NCBI RefSeq assembly: GCF_014237835.1
Contig: NZ_JACJVI010000005.1
Location: 1 to 64,000, forward strand
DNA length: 64,000 bases
DNA from: Rhizobium sp. AQ_MP
Lineage (GTDB): Bacteria; Pseudomonadota; Alphaproteobacteria; Rhizobiales; Rhizobiaceae
Direction: 5' to 3'
Shown here: piece by piece, positions 35,711 to 44,925 of the stretch
Position numbering within the stretch: the first letter of the stretch is position 1
Layout of the letters: each line of letters begins with the position of its first letter
Position numbers and translations under genes: made by a program
The notes under the pieces: generated by a model
What the model was told of the DNA's origin: nothing
Database searches by the model: none
The model's input: only the letters and a program-made list of their open reading frames with translations

Positions 35711-35741
35711 TTTAACTTGACTGTGCTACACAAGTTTAAAT
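35711..35741. promoter_or_regulatory. Imperfect palindrome between divergent haem genes
   Basis: TTTAACTTG and CAAGTTTAAA form near-complementary arms (one unpaired base) around ACTGTGCTACA, inside the 248-bp region shared by hmuT and the monooxygenase gene. TTGACT within it could be a -35 element. An iron-responsive regulator (Irr, RirA or HmuP) is expected here by analogy, but the sequence does not match a consensus I can vouch for. Confidence 0.4.
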
Positions 35742-35859
35742 AGGAAGGCAACAGAGCGCGGTCGTTCCAAAGCGCCGGATTTCGGGGTAGACTTCCCGAG
35801 CCCATCGCATGCCCGGCCGCGACGAACCTATCTTGTCCTGCAAAGAGGGAAGCAGACCC

Positions 35860-36204
35860 ATGTACATCGCCATGAACCGTTTTCGCGTCATCCCCGGCTT
35901 TGAAGAAGCTTTCGAGAACCAGTGGAAAGCTCGTGAGGGTCGCCTCGCGGAGATGCCGGGTTACGTCGAATTTCACATGCTGAAGGGACCGAAGGCAGAA
36001 GATCACACGCTTTATGCGTCGCACACCGTCTGGGAGACCTACGCGCATTTCGTCGCCTGGACGAAGTCGGAGCAGTTCCGTGCCGCCCATGCCCGCGCTG
36101 GCGAGAGCAAGGTGCAGTATCTCTCCGGCCCGCATTTCGAAGGCTTCGACGTCATCATCCACGAGGACCGTTCGGGTAAGCGTTCCGCCCCCGAAGCCGC
36201 GTGA
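35860..36204 (+). CDS. Haem-degrading monooxygenase candidate (IsdG/HmuQ-like, ABM fold)
   Basis: The 114-residue protein has an antibiotic-biosynthesis-monooxygenase fold: MYIAMNRFRVIPGFEEAFE, an N (residue 6) and W in the positions used by IsdG-type enzymes, and YASHTVWETYAHFVAWTKSEQF. IsdG relatives in rhizobia (HmuQ/HmuD) open the haem ring to free iron. It starts at ATG 35860 after AGAGGGA. Divergence from hmuTUV and the adjacent hutX gene strongly suggest the same role here. A general quinol monooxygenase is the alternative. Confidence 0.8.
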   Translation: MYIAMNRFRVIPGFEEAFENQWKAREGRLAEMPGYVEFHMLKGPKAEDHTLYASHTVWETYAHFVAWTKSEQFRAAHARAGESKVQYLSGPHFEGFDVIIHEDRSGKRSAPEAA

Positions 36205-36211
36205 GGTCATG

Positions 36212-36730
36212 ATGGACACGCTGACGCAAACCAGCAGTGACCGGCGCGAGCGGGCGCTCGCAGCCCTGGCTGAAAAGCCCGATGGGGTCATCGAGCAGAT
36301 CGCGGCAAAGGCCGAGGTTACGCCGGCTGATGTGCTCGCCATCCTTCCGGAAGGCGCAGCCGTGGTGGTGCCCTCCGAGAAATGGGAGCCGATCTGGAAG
36401 GACCTGACGTCCTGGGGCGAGATCCTGATGATCGTGCACACCGACGACATCGTGCTCGAGGTCGAGGGCAGCCTGCCGGACGGCAGCGAAGGTCACGGCT
36501 GGTTCAACATCCATGGCGACAGCCCGATCGGCGGTCACATTCGCAAGGAACGCTGTGTCTCGATCGCCTTTGTCGATCGTGGCTTCCACGGCCGCCGCTC
36601 CTGCTCCGTGTGGTTCATGAATGCGGACGGCAAGGCCATGTTCAAGGTGTTTGTCCGTCGCGACAAGGAGCGCAATCTTCTGGAGGGCCAGGTGGCCCGT
36701 TTCGAAGCGCTTCGCGCCTCGATCGTGTGA
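36212..36730 (+). CDS. hutX: Cytoplasmic haem utilisation protein HutX/HuvX
   Basis: The 172-residue protein matches the HutX family. An N-terminal helical part (RALAALAEKPDGVIEQIA, EVTPADVLAILP) is followed by a beta-rich domain with SWGEILMIVHTDDIVLEV, GWFNIHGDSPIGGHI and CSVWFMNADGKAMFKVFV. HutX proteins bind haem in the cytoplasm and pass it to the degrading enzyme. GAGG overlaps the preceding stop and is 5 nt from ATG 36212; ATG 36209 is the alternative. It is coupled to the monooxygenase gene. Confidence 0.9.
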   Translation: MDTLTQTSSDRRERALAALAEKPDGVIEQIAAKAEVTPADVLAILPEGAAVVVPSEKWEPIWKDLTSWGEILMIVHTDDIVLEVEGSLPDGSEGHGWFNIHGDSPIGGHIRKERCVSIAFVDRGFHGRRSCSVWFMNADGKAMFKVFVRRDKERNLLEGQVARFEALRASIV

Positions 36731-36850
36731 CAAGCAAAAGCGATGCCGCCGGTCACCGGGGCTGGCGGCAGCTTGGATTAAGCCGTTCTTTCTTTTGCCT
36801 TTAATCGGTTCTATTGTCGCTGCGATCCCATTTGCGCACTGGACATTGTC

Positions 36851-39430
36851 TTGATCCGATTCCGTTCGATTTCGCTTGCCGTTGCATTGAGCCTGTCTGC
36901 AGCGGGTTCCATCTTCTTCCTTCAGTCGCAACCAGTCCTGGCGCAGAATGCTCAGACGCCTGCGCCCGCCGCGCCTGCCACGTCCGCAGCGCCTGCAGCT
37001 CCTTCTGCGCAGCCTGCACCCGTTGAGCGCGATCCCGCCGTCGAACCCGTCCGCGAAGGCGGCTTGGTGGATGCCGAAAAGAAAATCGAGGATGCCGGCT
37101 CCCGGCTTGCAGCTCTCAGCGAGCAAGTCGAGAGCAACCTGCAGCAGGACGGCGTCTTGGCCGATCTCAAGGTCAAGGTCGACGCGCTGGTCCGCGAAGT
37201 CCTCGCCATCAGCGTGGAATTGCGCCCGCGAATCGACAGCATCCAGGTTCGGCTGAAGGAACTCGGCGAGCCCCCGGCAGATGGTCAACCGGCCGAGAGC
37301 CCGAGCGTGGCGGACGAGCGGGCAAGGCTCAACGCCGAGCGCGCCGAAGTGAATGCCCTGACCGGCCAGGCAGAAGATCTGTCAATCGAGGCAAAGGCTC
37401 TGTCGGACCGGATTTCCAACACGCGTCGTGCGCTCTTCACCAGCCAGCTTTTCGAACACACGGAAATCGACGGTAGCGTTCTGGAAGAGGCTGTGCAGTC
37501 TTTCTCCGCAGACGCTGACCGGGTTCAGCGGAGCATCATGAGCTGGCTGACGTTCGTCTTCAAGTTCAAGGCATTGCCGCTGGCGATCGCCGTGATCCTG
37601 TCGATGGCACTCGCCTCGCTGATCCTGTTCGTCGAATACCGGCTGTTCGGGCGGATCAATCGCCGCGATCCCTCGATTGAGGACCCCTCCTATCTCAGCC
37701 GTTTCTCGGTCGCCTTTTTCTCGACCATCCTGCCATCCCTGGCGCTGAGCTTCTTTCTCGCCTCGACCTACTTCCTGCTCGACACGTTCAATGTGCTGCG
37801 GGCCGACATATCGCCGATCGTTGCGTCGGTGTTTGGTCTGATCGGACTTGTGTTCTTCGTCACTGCAATCTCCCGTGCCGTGCTCGCACCTGCTGCGCCC
37901 AACTGGCGTCTGGTGAAGCTTTCGAACAAGGGTGCGCGGGATATGAGCATCGCCATCTTCCTGATGGCGCTCGTCAACGGGCTTGATTACGTGCTTTCCG
38001 TGATCAGCGAGACCTACAGCTCGCCTGTGGTTCTCACCGTCATGAAGAGCTTTACTTCGTCGGTTATCGTCGGGCTGCTGCTCTTCTTCGTGTCCTTCCT
38101 CAGGCCCGTACTGTCCCAGACCGGTGAGCCAGGCGCACCCGGCCGGCCACTGCCTCGAGCCGTGACGATCACATTGCGGGTGGTGGGTGCCGTGCTCATT
38201 CTGGCCGCCGCCATCGGCTATGTCGGTCTGGCGCGCTTCCTTGCAACGCAGATCGTGCTCACGGGTGCCGTCCTTGCGACCATGTATATCGGCATTCTCA
38301 CGGGCAAGGCGATCTCGGCGCCGAACCAGTTCGGCGAAACGCGGGTCGGACAGTTCGTCGCCAGGCGGTTCCGGCTGTCGGCCGTAGGGCTCGACCAGAG
38401 CGGGATTGCGGCCGGTCTCTTCATCTATGTCTTTGCACTCGCGACGGGTGTTCCGCTTATTCTGATGTCCTGGGGCTTCCAACTGCGCGACTTGCAGCTG
38501 TGGCTCTTCAACCTGTTCACCGAGATCAACATCGGCACGATCCGGATTTCGATCTTTGGTATTCTCGGCGGCTTGCTGCTGTTTGCCGGTGGCCTCGTCG
38601 TCACCCGCTGGTTCCAGAAATGGCTGGACGGAAACGTCATGGAACGCAGCCATGTCGATGGCGGGGTGCGCAATTCGGTGAAGACCGGTATCGGTTACCT
38701 TGGCACAGGTATTGCCGCCATCATCGGCATCTCGGCCGCCGGTATCAACCTGTCCAGCCTTGCGCTGGTTGCCGGCGCTCTCTCGCTCGGTATCGGTTTC
38801 GGTCTGCAGAACATCGTCTCCAACTTCGTCTCCGGCCTGATCCTTCTGGTCGAGCGGCCGTTCAAGGTCGGCGACCATGTGATCACGGGCGCGAACGAAG
38901 GTATCGTCAAGCGTATCTCAGTGCGTGCCACGGAGATCGAGACCTTCCGCAGGCAGTCGATCATCGTGCCCAATTCGGAGCTGATCAACTCGCCGCTCGG
39001 GAACTGGACGCATCGCAATCGCATGCAGCGATCGGAAGTGCCCGTCAGCGTTGCCTATGATACCGACCCCCAGGAGGTCATCGATCTGCTCTTGGAGGTG
39101 GTCAACGAACGGTCGGACGTGTTGCGCAACCCGGAGCCGCACGTGGAGTTCCTGCGCTTTGGCGCATCGTCGCTGGATTTCGAACTCCGTTTCCACCTGG
39201 CGGATATCGGTGAAGGGCTGAACGTGCGAAACCAGGTGCGGATGGAGATCCTGCGCCGCTTCCGCGCCAGGGGTATCGTCATGCCCTATCCTCATCAGGA
39301 CGTCATGCTGCATATCCAGGAGCATGATCGCCAGGCGCTGTTGCGACGCAAGGTCCGTGAAGCGCCGGCCCGCCCACAGGCAGGTGAGGAATTGTCAGCG
39401 GAGCCGGATGATGACAAACTCCTGCCATGA
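36851..39430 (+). CDS. Mechanosensitive ion channel protein with DUF3772 domain (MscS/MscK type)
   Basis: The 859-residue protein has a signal sequence (ISLAVALSLSAAGSIFFL), an Ala/Pro-rich linker, a periplasmic helical DUF3772-like region (residues ~60-220), about ten membrane helices, and a C-terminal MscS domain. The pore-lining helix reads LALVAGALSLGIGFGLQ and is followed by VERPFKVGDHV and IIVPNSELINSPLGNW. It should open under hypo-osmotic stress and release solutes. No good ATG precedes the signal sequence; the start used is TTG 36851 without a clear ribosome binding site, so the exact N-terminus is uncertain. Confidence 0.88.
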   Translation: MIRFRSISLAVALSLSAAGSIFFLQSQPVLAQNAQTPAPAAPATSAAPAAPSAQPAPVERDPAVEPVREGGLVDAEKKIEDAGSRLAALSEQVESNLQQDGVLADLKVKVDALVREVLAISVELRPRIDSIQVRLKELGEPPADGQPAESPSVADERARLNAERAEVNALTGQAEDLSIEAKALSDRISNTRRALFTSQLFEHTEIDGSVLEEAVQSFSADADRVQRSIMSWLTFVFKFKALPLAIAVILSMALASLILFVEYRLFGRINRRDPSIEDPSYLSRFSVAFFSTILPSLALSFFLASTYFLLDTFNVLRADISPIVASVFGLIGLVFFVTAISRAVLAPAAPNWRLVKLSNKGARDMSIAIFLMALVNGLDYVLSVISETYSSPVVLTVMKSFTSSVIVGLLLFFVSFLRPVLSQTGEPGAPGRPLPRAVTITLRVVGAVLILAAAIGYVGLARFLATQIVLTGAVLATMYIGILTGKAISAPNQFGETRVGQFVARRFRLSAVGLDQSGIAAGLFIYVFALATGVPLILMSWGFQLRDLQLWLFNLFTEINIGTIRISIFGILGGLLLFAGGLVVTRWFQKWLDGNVMERSHVDGGVRNSVKTGIGYLGTGIAAIIGISAAGINLSSLALVAGALSLGIGFGLQNIVSNFVSGLILLVERPFKVGDHVITGANEGIVKRISVRATEIETFRRQSIIVPNSELINSPLGNWTHRNRMQRSEVPVSVAYDTDPQEVIDLLLEVVNERSDVLRNPEPHVEFLRFGASSLDFELRFHLADIGEGLNVRNQVRMEILRRFRARGIVMPYPHQDVMLHIQEHDRQALLRRKVREAPARPQAGEELSAEPDDDKLLP

Positions 39431-39539
39431 ACGCCGCATTCAGCCGCCATTCAGGCGAAATGCGGCATAGAGGGGGCAGAAGCGATCGGGAGTGTGCCGA
39501 GCGCGGTTGAGAGGACGGGGCCTGGGCTCCGCTGTCGGC

Positions 39540-39812
39540 ATGAAGCAGTTTTACGCGCAGTTGGTCGTCGTGGCGGGCAGTGTATTGGCTGCAGGTCCCG
39601 GACTTGCGGCTTCGGTTACCAATACCGGCTCTTCCGCCGTCACACTGGTGGTGGTCGAGGACGGAACCCGCATGGAAGTGTCCCTCGATGCCGGTGGCTC
39701 GGATACGATCTGCGTATCGGGGTGCTTTCTCACGCTGCCCAACGGCGATCGGATCGGGCTGAGCGGTGGTGAGACCGTCGAAATCAAGGATGGCGTCGCT
39801 ACGGTCCGGTAG
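39540..39812 (+). CDS. Small secreted protein of unknown function
   Basis: The 90-residue product starts with a signal peptide (KQFYAQLVVVAGSVLAAGPGLA). A short beta-rich mature part holds two closely spaced cysteines (TICVSGCFLTLPNGD), which could form a disulfide in the periplasm. I do not recognise a characterised family. The start is chosen because the signal peptide begins there; the ribosome binding site is weak. It stands alone between the channel gene and the response regulators. Confidence 0.65.
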   Translation: MKQFYAQLVVVAGSVLAAGPGLAASVTNTGSSAVTLVVVEDGTRMEVSLDAGGSDTICVSGCFLTLPNGDRIGLSGGETVEIKDGVATVR

Positions 39813-39925
39813 CGGCAGGTGCCGTTCATCCTTTTATTCTGATATTTCGAATAATTTAACTATAAGGCAGCGCCAGTGCCCATGCAGCCCCTCGGTTAAC
39901 GCTTCCGCAAAGGCCGGACGATATA

Positions 39926-39947
39926 TGTCTTGCTTACGAACAAGACA
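39926..39947. promoter_or_regulatory. Inverted repeat before the double-receiver gene
   Basis: TGTCTTG and CAAGACA flank an 8-nt spacer and end 16 bp before the start codon. It may be an operator or a leader hairpin covering the start region. Confidence 0.4.
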
Positions 39948-39963
39948 CACATAAAGGCGAGCC

Positions 39964-40788
39964 ATGGCTGTTCTCGGCGTTTCTGGAATGCAGTATTCGG
40001 GAGAAACCTTTCCGGAGGTCCGGATTATCCTCGGCGAAGATTCAAACGTCTTCACCCAGATGATCAGTCAGCGCCTGAACGAGCTTATGGGTGTCGATGT
40101 TGAAATCTGCAGGACCTTCGAGGATCTGCAGATGGCCAACGAGCTGTCGCAGGAGCCGGTCAAACTCGCAATCTCGAACATCAACCTGCCGGGGGCCGAG
40201 AACGGCGAAGCACTGGAATACCTGATCGACTGTAACATCCCCACGGTCGTCTTCACGGGCACATTCCAGGACGAGATGCGCGAAAAGCTGCTCTCCAAGG
40301 ACATCGTCGACTACATCCTCAAGGACAACGTTTTCGCCGTGGAGATGCTGGCGGAATCGGTCTATCGCTTCCTTACCAACCATCGCCACCATGTTCTGAT
40401 CGTCGATGACAGTCCGACGGCGCGCGCGCTGCTTTCGAGCCGGCTGCGTCGCTACAATTTCCGCGTCAGCCTGGCCGAAAGCGGGGCCAAGGCCATCGAG
40501 ATCCTGAAGGCGAATTCGGATATCGGTCTTGTCGTCACCGATTACAATATGCCTGACATCGACGGCTTCGAACTCACGCGCCGCATTCGCTCCGTGCGTG
40601 GCTCGCACGAACTGAGAATCATCGGCGTCTCCTCATCGACCAACCGGTTGCTTTCAGCCCGCTTCCTGAAGGTGGGCGGCAATGACTTCATGCTGCGTCC
40701 GTTCATCGATGAAGAATTCTACTGCCGCGTCAATCAGAACCTGGATACCCTGGTCCAGATTAAAGCTGCGCAAGCCCGCAAAAAATAG
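39964..40788 (+). CDS. Response regulator with two receiver domains, the first degenerate
   Basis: The 274-residue protein consists of two REC domains and no output domain. REC1 (residues ~18-135) keeps the acidic pair (GEDS), the Thr (VVFTG) and the Lys (YILKDN), but its phospho-acceptor Asp is Asn (SNINLPG). REC2 (~140-265) has LIVDDS and the acceptor Asp in VVTDYNMPDIDGFEL, but Arg replaces the invariant Lys (RPF for KPF). It probably works as an adaptor or phosphate sink. The next gene has the same double-REC layout plus GGDEF. The cognate kinase is not evident; the nearest one, at 47.3-48.8 kb, is not adjacent. Confidence 0.88.
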   Translation: MAVLGVSGMQYSGETFPEVRIILGEDSNVFTQMISQRLNELMGVDVEICRTFEDLQMANELSQEPVKLAISNINLPGAENGEALEYLIDCNIPTVVFTGTFQDEMREKLLSKDIVDYILKDNVFAVEMLAESVYRFLTNHRHHVLIVDDSPTARALLSSRLRRYNFRVSLAESGAKAIEILKANSDIGLVVTDYNMPDIDGFELTRRIRSVRGSHELRIIGVSSSTNRLLSARFLKVGGNDFMLRPFIDEEFYCRVNQNLDTLVQIKAAQARKK

Positions 40789-40874
40789 GTGCGACTTATA
40801 ACTAACGTCGCTAATCTTCTGCCGTTGGAAGGAGGTCGCTATCCGGCGACTTCGCATGAGCGGTGGATATTTTT

Positions 40875-42197
40875 ATGTATTTTTCAGAGGAGAGGGGCCA
40901 GAAGCACGCCGCTTCAGGCCTGGGACGCGCCAGACAGGGCCGCGTTCTGATTATCGAAGATTCCCGCGCAGTGTCGTCGGTCATGCGCCACCGACTCGAA
41001 GGGGAGGGCCTTTGCCGAGTGACCGAATGCGCCTCGGCCGAGGTATTCCGCGAGGTGATGCGCGGTGGCGGCACATTCGACGTTGCCATCGTCGATCTCA
41101 ATCTGCCGGGTGCACTGGATGGCGAAGTCCTCGACGCCGTGATCGCCCATGATATCCCAGCCATCGTATTCACGGCCGATTTCAATCGTGATCTGCGTGA
41201 AAGGCTCCTTCGGAAGGGGGTCGCCGACTATCACGTGAAGAACAACGAGGGTGCCATCGACATGGTCGTGTCTTCGGTCCTGCGGCTGCTCGGCAATCGT
41301 GATGTCGGTGTCCTGGTCGTCGATGACGTTCCGTCGGCCCGTACGATGCTGGCCGACCTGTTGCGCGTGCAGAAGTTTCAGGTCTACGAGGCATCGACTG
41401 GCCATAGTGCCATGGACATCCTGGCCAGGCAGCCGCATGTCGAGCTGGTCATCACCGACTACAACATGCCAGACATGGATGGATACGAGCTGACATGCCG
41501 CATCCGTCGGGATCACAACAGCGACCGGTTGCGGATCATCGGAATTTCTTCGTCGTCAGACCGCCTTCTTTCGGCGAGTTTTCTCAAGGCCGGTGCGAAT
41601 GACTTCGTTTATCGGCCCTATGTGGTTGAAGAACTTCAATGCCGTATCCAGCACAATATCGAGACGCTTGCGCAGCTCAGGCAGTTGCGGGTGGCTGCGT
41701 TCAGCGACTATCTCACCGGTCTGCCCAATCGCCGCTTCTTCTTTGACGACGGGCCGGCACAGGTGGCGGGTCGGCTGGAGCGGGGCGAGGCCTGCTGCAT
41801 CGCGATGCTTGACATCGACCATTTCAAGAAGCTCAACGATACCTACGGACACGAGATTGGCGACAGGGTCTTGCAGGCCGTGGGCGCAAGGCTGGCGCGG
41901 CGGCTCGACGGCAGCGGCCATCTTCTCGCTCGGCTTGGCGGCGAAGAGTTCAGCGTGCTGATGTTGGGTCTCGATGTGGAGGCGGGGAGCGCGCTCTGCG
42001 AAACCCTGAGGCAGGATGTCGAGAGCCTGCGTGTCGCACTCGACGATCAGGACCTGAGTGTCACCATGTCGATCGGGCTTGCGGAAATCGCTGGCCACGA
42101 AAGCTTCAGTAACTATCTCGCCGCTGCCGATCAGTTGCTCTATCTGGCCAAAAGCTACGGTCGGAACCGGGTCTATTCCGAAACCATGCTCTCCTGA
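40875..42197 (+). CDS. PleD-like diguanylate cyclase response regulator (REC-REC-GGDEF)
   Basis: The 440-residue protein has two receiver domains and a GGDEF cyclase domain. REC1 is intact (IIEDS, acceptor in IVDLNLPG, FTAD, YHVKNN). REC2 has VVDDV and VITDYNMPDMDGYEL, but Arg replaces the conserved Lys (RPY). The GGDEF domain shows DYLTGLPNRRFF, MLDIDHFKKLNDTYGH and the active RLGGEEF; no RxxD inhibitory site precedes it. Phosphorylation should trigger dimerisation and cyclic di-GMP synthesis, as in Caulobacter PleD. The start is uncertain (ATG 40875 or GTG 40863); a perfect AAGGAGGT at 40829 is too far upstream and an in-frame stop at 40857 blocks earlier starts. Confidence 0.9.
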   Translation: MYFSEERGQKHAASGLGRARQGRVLIIEDSRAVSSVMRHRLEGEGLCRVTECASAEVFREVMRGGGTFDVAIVDLNLPGALDGEVLDAVIAHDIPAIVFTADFNRDLRERLLRKGVADYHVKNNEGAIDMVVSSVLRLLGNRDVGVLVVDDVPSARTMLADLLRVQKFQVYEASTGHSAMDILARQPHVELVITDYNMPDMDGYELTCRIRRDHNSDRLRIIGISSSSDRLLSASFLKAGANDFVYRPYVVEELQCRIQHNIETLAQLRQLRVAAFSDYLTGLPNRRFFFDDGPAQVAGRLERGEACCIAMLDIDHFKKLNDTYGHEIGDRVLQAVGARLARRLDGSGHLLARLGGEEFSVLMLGLDVEAGSALCETLRQDVESLRVALDDQDLSVTMSIGLAEIAGHESFSNYLAAADQLLYLAKSYGRNRVYSETMLS

Positions 42198-42275
42198 ATT
42201 GGAACGATGCTACACTGGTCCCGCCCGAGGCGGGTGCCTATATGTGTGCGACCTCCCGCAGCCTCGGAGTGGCCT

Positions 42276-43202
42276 ATGCCGCCAATCATTTCAATCAAAT
42301 CTCTTTCCAAAACCTATTCGAACGGTTTCAGGGCGCTCGACGATGTCAGCTTCGACATCGAGGAAGGCGAGATCCTTGCCTTGCTTGGTCCCAACGGGGC
42401 CGGCAAGACGACACTGATCTCCATTGTCTGCGGCATGACCAATCCCAGCGGCGGGCAGGTGACCGTATCGGGCCATGACGTGGTCAAGGATTTTCGCAAG
42501 ACCCGCGCCGAGATCGGCCTCGTTCCGCAGGAACTGACGACCGACATGTTCGAGACGGTCTTCAACACCGTGAGTTTTTCCCGAGGCCTGCATGGCAAGA
42601 GTCCTGATCCTGCCTATATCGAGCAGGTCCTGAAGGATCTCAGCCTTTACGAGAAGCGCAACAATGCCTTGCGCGAACTGTCCGGCGGCATGAAGCGCCG
42701 CGTACTGATCGCCAAGGCCCTGTCGCACGAGCCGCGCATTCTCTTTCTCGACGAGCCCACGGCCGGCGTAGATGTCGCGCTTCGCAAGGACATGTGGCAA
42801 CTGGTCGAGCGTCTGAGAAAGACGGGCGTGACGATTATCCTGACGACGCATTACATCGAAGAAGCGCAGGAAATCGCCGATCGCGTCGGCGTCATCAATC
42901 GCGGAAAGCTGCTTCTGGTCGAGGAGAAGGCGGAGCTTATGCGCAAGCTCGGACGCAAGCAGCTGACGATCACGCTCACGGCGCCAATCCAGGCGATCCC
43001 CGAAAGCCTTGCCGGCTATGAAATGACGCTCGCAGAGGGCGGTCGTGAACTCGTCTACGATTATGAACTGGGAAGCGAAGACGGCGAGATTGCCCGGCTG
43101 CTGCTGGCAATCGACGCGGCGGGTTTGACGTTTGGCGATGTCTCCACGCGCCAGACCTCGCTCGAAGACATCTTTGTTTCGCTGATCGGAGAGGCCGCAT
43201 GA
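42276..43202 (+). CDS. ABC transporter ATP-binding protein (YadG-like)
   Basis: The 308-residue ATPase has Walker [12 protein letters not shown], signature [15 protein letters not shown], Walker [13 protein letters not shown] and the switch His in TTHYIEEAQ. The C-terminal 80 residues are an extra domain as in DrrA/CcmA-type exporters. It pairs with the ABC-2 permease that follows with a 4-bp overlap. The length equals that of E. coli YadG as I recall. The ATG at 42276 has GGAG about 7 nt upstream. Substrate unknown. Confidence 0.9.
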   Translation: MPPIISIKSLSKTYSNGFRALDDVSFDIEEGEILALLGPNGAGKTTLISIVCGMTNPSGGQVTVSGHDVVKDFRKTRAEIGLVPQELTTDMFETVFNTVSFSRGLHGKSPDPAYIEQVLKDLSLYEKRNNALRELSGGMKRRVLIAKALSHEPRILFLDEPTAGVDVALRKDMWQLVERLRKTGVTIILTTHYIEEAQEIADRVGVINRGKLLLVEEKAELMRKLGRKQLTITLTAPIQAIPESLAGYEMTLAEGGRELVYDYELGSEDGEIARLLLAIDAAGLTFGDVSTRQTSLEDIFVSLIGEAA

Positions 43203-43960
43203 ACATTGAGGCGATCAAGTCCATCTATGTCTATGAGATGGCACGCACCCGCCGCACGTTGCTGCAAAGTGTCATCTCTCCGGTCCTTTCGACGGCGCTC
43301 TATTTTATCGTTTTCGGGGCTGCCGTCGGCTCCCGCATGGAAGAGATCGGCGGGGTGTCCTATGGTGGCTTCATTACACCAGGTCTGATCATGCTGGCGC
43401 TGATCACGCAGTGTGTCTCCAATGGTTCGGCAGGCATCTATTTCCCGAAGTTTACCGGGACGATCTACGAGATCCTGTCCGCTCCGATTGCCATGACCGA
43501 GATCCTGATCGGCTACGTCGGAGCTGCCGCCACCAAGGGCATGATGATCGGGCTTATCATTCTCGCGACGGCAATGTTCTTCGTCGAATTGCACATCGCC
43601 CATCCGGTGCTGATGCTGTTCTTCATGGTGCTGACCTCGATCACCTTCAGCCTGGCGGGCTTCATCATCGGCATTCTGGCGAAGAATTTCGAACAGCTGA
43701 GCCTCGTGCCGTCCCTGGTCGTGCCGCCGCTGACCTTCCTCGGCGGGACCTTCTACTCGATCGACATGCTGCCGCCCTTCTGGCAGGCGGTGAGCCATCT
43801 GAACCCGGTGCTTTATCTGGTCTCCGGTTTCCGGTGGAGTTTTTTCGAGATTTCAGACGTGCATCCGGCGATCAGCCTCGCCATGATCGGGATCTTCCTC
43901 GGCGGCTGCCTCGGCTTTCTCGCCTGGATCTTCAGGACCGGTTACAAGCTGAGACCCTGA
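43199..43960 (+). CDS. ABC-2 type permease (YadH-like)
   Basis: The 253-residue protein has six membrane helices and the ABC-2 motif region ([20 protein letters not shown], then [15 protein letters not shown]). It forms an exporter with the preceding ATPase, and its ATG overlaps that gene's stop. Polysaccharide, lipid or drug export are all known in the family; none is indicated here. It converges closely with the aspartic protease gene (10 bp between stops), with a 6-bp stem at the junction. Confidence 0.9.
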   Translation: MNIEAIKSIYVYEMARTRRTLLQSVISPVLSTALYFIVFGAAVGSRMEEIGGVSYGGFITPGLIMLALITQCVSNGSAGIYFPKFTGTIYEILSAPIAMTEILIGYVGAAATKGMMIGLIILATAMFFVELHIAHPVLMLFFMVLTSITFSLAGFIIGILAKNFEQLSLVPSLVVPPLTFLGGTFYSIDMLPPFWQAVSHLNPVLYLVSGFRWSFFEISDVHPAISLAMIGIFLGGCLGFLAWIFRTGYKLRP

Positions 43961-43970
43961 GCCCAATCGC

Positions 43971-44669
43971 TCAGTCCCGCAGCCGCAGTTCGTCTGTCTG
44001 CATCTGCATGGAACTCAGGGTCGACAGGAAACTCATGCCGAGGAGGCTTTGATCCAGGCGCCCTTCTTCCAGGACGACGGCATCGACGTTTTGTCGGACG
44101 ATTGGCCCAAGCCGGATTTCCGGAATGCGCAGCGGCGCCGCCGAGCCCCGTCCATTGGCCGTCAGCACGGTGCGGGTAAAGCTGAGGTCGCCCGGGTTGA
44201 TGCCGATGCGCATGGCGTCTTCGTAGCGAAGGGCGACCGAGCTTGCGCCGGTATCGATCAGGACGGGTACGGTAACCGGACCGATGCCGACTTCGGTTTC
44301 GAAATGGCCACCGAGAACCTTGTGCAGCACGACTTCGGCGCGACCGTCCGCAGTCGAGACGGTGACGGCACGTCCCGGCATCAGTCCGGCGAGCACCCGT
44401 TCGCCGACGCTGCGGAAATCGTTGCGATAGAGATAGGCCGTGACGAGGGCGAGGGCGATCAGAACCCAGATCGCCATCTGGCGCATGCTCTGTCCGAGCT
44501 GCCGGCGGCCGAGAACAATACCAGCGGATATCATCAGCAGGATCGGCAGTGTTACGACCAGCCGGCCGAAATCTTCGTTGTCGATGCCAAAGCTTTGGCC
44601 GCTGTCGTGATTGACGATCAGGACGACAAGCCCGAGGCCCAGAATGGCAAGGCCGATGACGAAGCGCAT
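43971..44669 (-). CDS. Membrane-anchored retropepsin-like aspartic protease (TIGR02281 type)
   Basis: The 232-residue protein has three N-terminal membrane helices (residues ~2-20, 36-55, 64-82). A periplasmic domain with the single-copy aspartic protease motif LIDTGASSVAL and the later LGMSFLSTL follows, as in clan AA dimeric proteases. The substrate is unknown. The start overlaps the DUF1289 stop by one base (TGATG), so the two are coupled. Confidence 0.85.
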   Translation of the reverse strand: MRFVIGLAILGLGLVVLIVNHDSGQSFGIDNEDFGRLVVTLPILLMISAGIVLGRRQLGQSMRQMAIWVLIALALVTAYLYRNDFRSVGERVLAGLMPGRAVTVSTADGRAEVVLHKVLGGHFETEVGIGPVTVPVLIDTGASSVALRYEDAMRIGINPGDLSFTRTVLTANGRGSAAPLRIPEIRLGPIVRQNVDAVVLEEGRLDQSLLGMSFLSTLSSMQMQTDELRLRD

Positions 44670-44890
44670 CAGCCGCCCTCTCGCTCGCGGACCATGCGGG
44701 CCCGACGCGTTTCGCGACGCGGCTTGCGCTCGACGTTTTCAAGGCGGGCAGGAAGTTCAGCCATGATCGTGCGACGCTCAAGGCTCGAATAGCTGGTCCA
44801 GAGACCGATCTCCTCGCGCGTTCGTCCGCAACCGAAACAGTAGCCGGTCTTGTCATCGATCGAACAGACGAGAATGCAGGGGGATTCCAT
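44669..44890 (-). CDS. DUF1289 small cysteine-rich protein
   Basis: The 73-residue protein begins ESPCILVCSIDDKTGYCFGC, with four cysteines spaced C-x3-C-x8-C-x2-C, as in the DUF1289 family and likely to bind a metal. A basic C-terminal tail follows (ERKPRRETRRARMV). Function unknown; homologues often sit beside protease or cob genes in rhizobia. It lies upstream of the aspartic protease and overlaps it by one base. Confidence 0.85.
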   Translation of the reverse strand: MESPCILVCSIDDKTGYCFGCGRTREEIGLWTSYSSLERRTIMAELPARLENVERKPRRETRRARMVREREGG

Positions 44891-44925
44891 CGCGAGCCCT
44901 TTGGTTTCGCTTCTATATCGGCTTC

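Noticed and set aside
37382..38878. Long minus-strand open frame opposite the mechanosensitive channel gene
   Set aside because: Highly charged low-complexity translation (many D, E, H, R, Q) typical of the antisense of a GC-rich membrane protein gene.
40856..41152. Plus-strand frame starting ATG 40856 after AAGGAGGT
   Set aside because: It overlaps the REC-REC-GGDEF gene in another frame, has no domain, and the spacing from the Shine-Dalgarno sequence is about 19 nt.
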